From assembly GCA_958404085.1 (NCBI GenBank), contig CATXZX010000079.1:1-7494 (forward strand): a stretch of 7,494 nucleotides of DNA, given 5' to 3'. Below are positions 5,681-7,494 of this stretch, piece after piece. The first letter of the stretch is position 1; every line of letters starts with the position of its first letter. Position numbers and translations under genes: made by a program. Below the pieces are notes generated by a model. That model was not told the origin of the DNA and searched no databases. It was given only the letters and a program-made list of their open reading frames with translations. The DNA comes from an uncultured Prevotellaceae bacterium. Lineage in GTDB: Bacteria > Bacteroidota > Bacteroidia > Bacteroidales > Bacteroidaceae.

Positions 5681-6997
5681 TTACGGAAATGTCAGGACAA
5701 ACGATGTTTTGTTTGTGGCCGGATTGCTCTTTAGCGTGATACTCCCGCCCGATAACCGCATAATTTGTCTTGAGACGGACAAACCAATGCCGCTACCTCC
5801 TTTTTTAGTCGTGAAAAACGGAATGAAAATATGTTCCGCCTCTTCCGGTGGAATGCCGGGGCCGTTATTGCTTATTTCAATCACCACGGATTCATCCGGC
5901 TTGCAGTAAGCATTCAGTTCGATACGTCCGTCCGGTTGTTTGTTGCCGATAGCTTGCATGGCATTTTTCAGTAAGTTCAGCACAACTTGTGTAATCAGCT
6001 TCTCATCGGCATGAACAATCAGATCTGCCGGATCTATATGCAGATTGAACGTGATGTTAGGGTATTTGTTTTGATGATTGGCCAAATTTATCATGCGCTC
6101 GGCAAATTCCCGTACATAGAATAAAGACGGTTCCGGAGTAGGTATGTGGGTAAATTTACGATACGATTCAACAGATGAAATTAAACTCTTGCTGGTTGTA
6201 TAAATCATTTCCAATCCCTTTCGAATTTCACTGTTCGCATCTGTATGAATGGACAATAGCGTATTGCTCAGCGAAGTGATGGGGGCGACGGAATTCATGA
6301 TTTCGTGGTTTAGAACACGGATTAAACGTATCCACGAGTCGATTTCTTTGTCATTCATCTCGCTGTCGATATTATTGATGACCAGTATGCGCACATGTTT
6401 TTCCTGGAGAGACATTTCAGAGGCCCGGATTGAAAGATTTACGGTTCCGCGTTCATTAATGAATGATATTTGATGCTTATCTCCCGGAAGAATATGGGCA
6501 ACTGTAGCCTGCAATTTGGTGTCGACACGTGCCAGTTGATTAACATGGGTAAAGACGGACAGCCCCAACAGTTGAAGCGCTTCCTTATTGCTTTGGTATA
6601 TATTACCGGCATCGTCCAAAACCACAATACCCGTATTGACGGAGTTCATGATTAGCTCATAATATTTTTCTTTTTGGACAGCCTCTATTTTTGCCTGGTA
6701 CAATATCCGGATGATACGATTCAGGGACTCATTGACTAATTTATCGTCCGATAAACAGTTGTCGGTAGCAAATTGCAGGGCATAGTCGTTGTTATCGATA
6801 GCGTCGAACATGAAAGAAACTTTCCGGTCATTGCGCTTGTATAGTTTATGTAGCATCCATATAGCATAGAGCCAGCCGATAACAGTTGGAATGAGGCATA
6901 CCCACTGCCGGGTCAGAGCGAAATATGTTCCGCTGACGGACAATATTCCGAATACGCCCAATCGGAGCGCCAGGCTATATTGGATTTGATTGAACAT
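5681..6997 (-). CDS. Membrane-bound PAS histidine kinase (NtrY/NtrB-like HisKA)
   Basis: A 438-residue sensor kinase. Two membrane helices (about 9-29 and 32-50) are joined by a very short loop, so there is no periplasmic sensor domain. A linker leads to a PAS-like domain (about 112-205, YYELIMNSVNTGIVVLDDAG). The H-box is LNHEIMNSVAP with phospho-acceptor H231 and an HExxN phosphatase-type motif. The catalytic domain has an N-box NLLKNAMQA (341-349), G1 box SNNGPGIP (376-383), F-box FIPFFTTKK (391-399) and G2 box GSGIGLS (401-407). The G1 position that is usually Asp is Asn (N377). It presumably autophosphorylates H231 and passes phosphate to the regulator encoded just upstream, whose stop is separated from ATG 6997 by only 2 bp. 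The signal is unknown and is likely cytoplasmic or membrane-derived. Confidence 0.9.
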   Translation of the reverse strand: MFNQIQYSLALRLGVFGILSVSGTYFALTRQWVCLIPTVIGWLYAIWMLHKLYKRNDRKVSFMFDAIDNNDYALQFATDNCLSDDKLVNESLNRIIRILYQAKIEAVQKEKYYELIMNSVNTGIVVLDDAGNIYQSNKEALQLLGLSVFTHVNQLARVDTKLQATVAHILPGDKHQISFINERGTVNLSIRASEMSLQEKHVRILVINNIDSEMNDKEIDSWIRLIRVLNHEIMNSVAPITSLSNTLLSIHTDANSEIRKGLEMIYTTSKSLISSVESYRKFTHIPTPEPSLFYVREFAERMINLANHQNKYPNITFNLHIDPADLIVHADEKLITQVVLNLLKNAMQAIGNKQPDGRIELNAYCKPDESVVIEISNNGPGIPPEEAEHIFIPFFTTKKGGSGIGLSVSRQIMRLSGGSITLKSNPATNKTSFVLTFP

Positions 6998-6999
6998 AG

Positions 7000-7494
7000 T
7001 TATAATTTGTAACGTTTGATTTTATTGTATAATGTCTGACGCGAAATACCCAATTTATTGGCAACGATTGAAAGATTGCCGTTGTGTTTATTCATGGTCT
7101 CCCTAATCATGTTACACTCCATTTCTTCTAATGTAGTGGCTTCTTTGAATGGAACATGTTTTTCGCACGGAAAATCGAAATCCGGAGTATCAAGTGTCTG
7201 GCTGTCGGAAAGGATTACAGCCTTTTCGACGGTGTGTTCCAATTCCCGGATATTGCCGTACCATGGATGTTTCTTTAGTTTTTCCTGAGCGTCAGCACTG
7301 AGGTTCATAGATGGCTTTCCGTAGATGGAGCAATATCTGGCAAGGAATATCTTTGTTAATGGCACGATGTCTTCCGGTCGTTCCCGAAGGGAGGGTATTT
7401 TTACATGTATCGTATTGATACGATATAGAAGATCTTCGCGGAATTCTCCTTTCTGTACCATTTCTTGCAAGTTACAGTTGGTTGCGCATATCAG
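7000..7494 (-). CDS. Sigma-54-dependent response regulator, C-terminal part (truncated by window)
   Basis: The frame is open to the window edge, so only the last 164 residues are visible; TTG 7470 is an internal codon, not a start. It begins at the sensor I strand LICATN (1-6), followed by the arginine-finger region GEFREDLLYRIN (16-27), PSLRERPEDI (34-43) and the sensor II-like segment PWYGNIRELEH (77-87), all typical of NtrC/AtoC-type AAA+ activators of sigma-54 RNA polymerase. The C-terminus is a Fis-type helix-turn-helix (about 138-162, NLSIVANKLGISRQTLYNK). The receiver domain, Walker motifs and GAFTGA loop lie outside the window. Its position 2 bp before the kinase gene makes it the probable cognate response regulator. 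Target promoters would carry -24/-12 GG-N10-GC elements; none could be assigned here. Confidence 0.9.
   Translation of the reverse strand: MICATNCNLQEMVQKGEFREDLLYRINTIHVKIPSLRERPEDIVPLTKIFLARYCSIYGKPSMNLSADAQEKLKKHPWYGNIRELEHTVEKAVILSDSQTLDTPDFDFPCEKHVPFKEATTLEEMECNMIRETMNKHNGNLSIVANKLGISRQTLYNKIKRYKL

Overview
The window looks like an ordinary chromosomal segment from the phylum Bacteroidota, most likely order Bacteroidales (gut Bacteroides/Barnesiella-like). The grounds are moderate AT-richness, A/T-rich translation starts without strong Shine-Dalgarno sequences, three start-proximal TAnnTTTG boxes (the Bacteroides-type -7 promoter element), a lineage-typical YggS with an FGES.VQEL motif, and DUF4494 and DUF4369 proteins, both largely confined to this group. 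I saw no mobile element, CRISPR array, tRNA or rRNA.

Left part, plus strand (1-2583): the C-terminal end of a DUF4494 protein, then YggS (pyridoxal-phosphate homeostasis) 21 bp later, probably in one transcript. A separate promoter box at 878-885 drives a long-chain acyl-CoA synthetase starting at ATG 910. A long AT-rich hairpin (2637-2674) lies between this gene and the convergent gene beyond it.

Middle, minus strand (2671-4306): a DUF4369 lipoprotein with its own -7 box, then a 216-bp intergenic space. Next comes a two-gene unit: a short FtsB/DivIC-type septum formation initiator, and a four-TM membrane protein of unknown function whose start overlaps the divIC-like gene by 17 bp. The unit has its own -7 box upstream and a weak intrinsic terminator downstream.

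Right part, minus strand (4402-7494): read in transcription order, the C-terminal part of a sigma-54-dependent response regulator (AAA+ end plus Fis-type HTH, cut by the window edge), its histidine kinase 2 bp later, and an Nramp-family Mn/Fe transporter 25 bp after the kinase. The spacing suggests one transcript. Regulator and kinase are a cognate pair; a role for the transporter in that circuit is only inferred from position.

Three computed reading frames begin at TTG codons that are probably not real starts (883, 3507, 5661). In the first two cases the extension runs into or across the promoter box, so I moved the starts to 910, 3417 and 5655. No clearly new system is visible. The most useful leads are the response regulator-kinase-Nramp cluster, the DivIC-linked four-TM protein, an Asn in place of the usual Asp in the kinase G1 box, and a possible 39-residue small ORF in the intergenic space.
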